Below, piece by piece: positions 63,780 to 64,000 of a stretch of DNA of 64,000 nucleotides. The position numbers and the translations under genes were made by a program. Each line of letters opens with the position of its first letter. The stretch's first letter is position 1. The notes under the pieces are model-generated. The model ran no database searches. It saw nothing but the letters and a program-made list of their open reading frames with translations, and was not told where the DNA came from. The stretch is from Candidatus Gastranaerophilales bacterium (GTDB lineage: Bacteria; Cyanobacteriota; Vampirovibrionia; Gastranaerophilales; Gastranaerophilaceae): assembly GCA_944325315.1 (NCBI GenBank), contig CALVAA010000004.1, positions 49,763 to 113,762 of the forward strand, read 5' to 3'.

Positions 63780-63853
63780 TGGGCCATCCTGGACTCGAAC
63801 CAGGGACCTCACCCTTATCAGGGGTGCGCTCTAGCCACCTGAGCTAATAGCCC
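63780..63853 (-). tRNA. tRNA-Ile (anticodon GAT)
   Basis: Minus-strand 74-nt cloverleaf: acceptor GGGCTAT pairs with ATGGCCC and is followed by discriminator A; D-arm TAGCTCAGGTGG; anticodon arm CCCCTGATAAGGG with GAT; T-arm GGTTCGAGTCC. CCA is not encoded. It is not beside an rRNA operon in this window. It decodes AUC/AUU. Confidence 0.95.
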
Positions 63854-64000
63854 TTAATCTATAACTATTTAATTTTCAATTTTACTTTGTTGGACTTTCA
63901 CCCGTTGTCGGTATCCCACCCAGGCCACCTGAGCTAATAGCCCTTAATCTATAACTATTTAATTTTCAATTTTACTTTGTTGGACTTTCACCCGTTGTCG
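63834..64000. repeat. 90-bp tandem unit containing the 5' end of tRNA-Ile
   Basis: Bases 63834-63910 recur exactly at 63924-64000 (77 bp, offset 90), ending at the window edge, so the true length of the second copy is unknown. The unit includes the first 20 nt of the tRNA gene and its upstream region. The base before each copy differs. Confidence 0.9.

Noticed and set aside
63885..63925. Resemblance of the minus strand (GGTGGGAT...GGGTGAA.GTC..ACAA.GTA) to the 3' end of 16S rRNA, or of GGGTGAAAGTCC to a group II intron
   Set aside because: The 16S 3' end is too conserved for this many differences, no other 16S or 23S part is present, and there is no intron-encoded protein or domain V.

Overview
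The window is about 64 kb of AT-rich bacterial chromosome (not a plasmid or phage). It most resembles a non-photosynthetic relative of Cyanobacteria (Vampirovibrionia/Melainabacteria, probably a gut Gastranaerophilales type). Reasons, by family recognition: a homologue of the cyanobacterial clock/redox protein LdpA, a SigF-type group-3 sigma factor beside the prepilin peptidase, a Tic20-like membrane protein, a two-partner secretion pair, secretin-based type IV pilus genes, and many lineage-specific hypothetical proteins. This is inference; no 16S rRNA is present to confirm it.

Layout. 1-2.6 kb: end of an SPFH/band-7 protein, then the GGGtGRT protein with a NifU-like scaffold. 2.7-7.8 kb: metY, a minus-strand operon ilvC - sigF-like - pilD, and rph; a possible small RNA lies between rph and ilvC. 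7.9-9.1 kb: a hypothetical gene with a perfect 113-bp internal duplication and a second alternative sigma factor. 9.2-10.5 kb: rplJ-rplL with promoter, leader and terminator. 10.5-18.9 kb: hypothetical proteins, an acyl-CoA dehydratase activase-like protein, an oligopeptide ABC ATPase, maf, tsf-rpsB, and a DtxR/MntR-type regulator whose promoter carries matching dyads. 18.9-27.6 kb: obg and a type IV pilus/type II secretion operon (PilP-like, secretin, PilB, PilC). 27.9-33.8 kb: divergent two-partner secretion genes (TpsB transporter and a 1211-residue TpsA exoprotein). 33.8-36.7 kb: SPOR protein, DUF366, queC, HEAT-repeat protein. 36.8-45 kb: long plus-strand run dnaG, rpoD, gmk, coaBC, nif3-like, aroC, aroK, aroB. 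45-58.5 kb: a TPR protein, a 42-residue protein and a larger relative, spmA-spmB, then a long minus-strand run (TPR, Tic20-like, fliO-like, neuB-like, kdsC-like, TPR, lysC, ldpA, tilS, hpt), many of whose genes overlap. 58.5-64 kb: gshB, large hypotheticals, then a low-density region with a decayed XRE regulator, a pilin-like Gly-rich protein, direct repeats and tRNA-Ile, part of which is repeated at the window end.

Genes are tightly packed, with many 1-20 nt overlaps and frequent TTG/GTG starts supported by Shine-Dalgarno sequences. In contrast, four genes have a perfect TATAAT box ending exactly 6 nt before the ATG, which suggests leaderless transcripts. The pilus operon, pilD and the SigF-like sigma together point to a regulated type IV pilus or pseudopilus system. 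The TPS pair and the SPOR and TPR proteins point to an outer-membrane cell envelope. All coordinates and motifs were read by eye; family names come from motif recognition without database searches.
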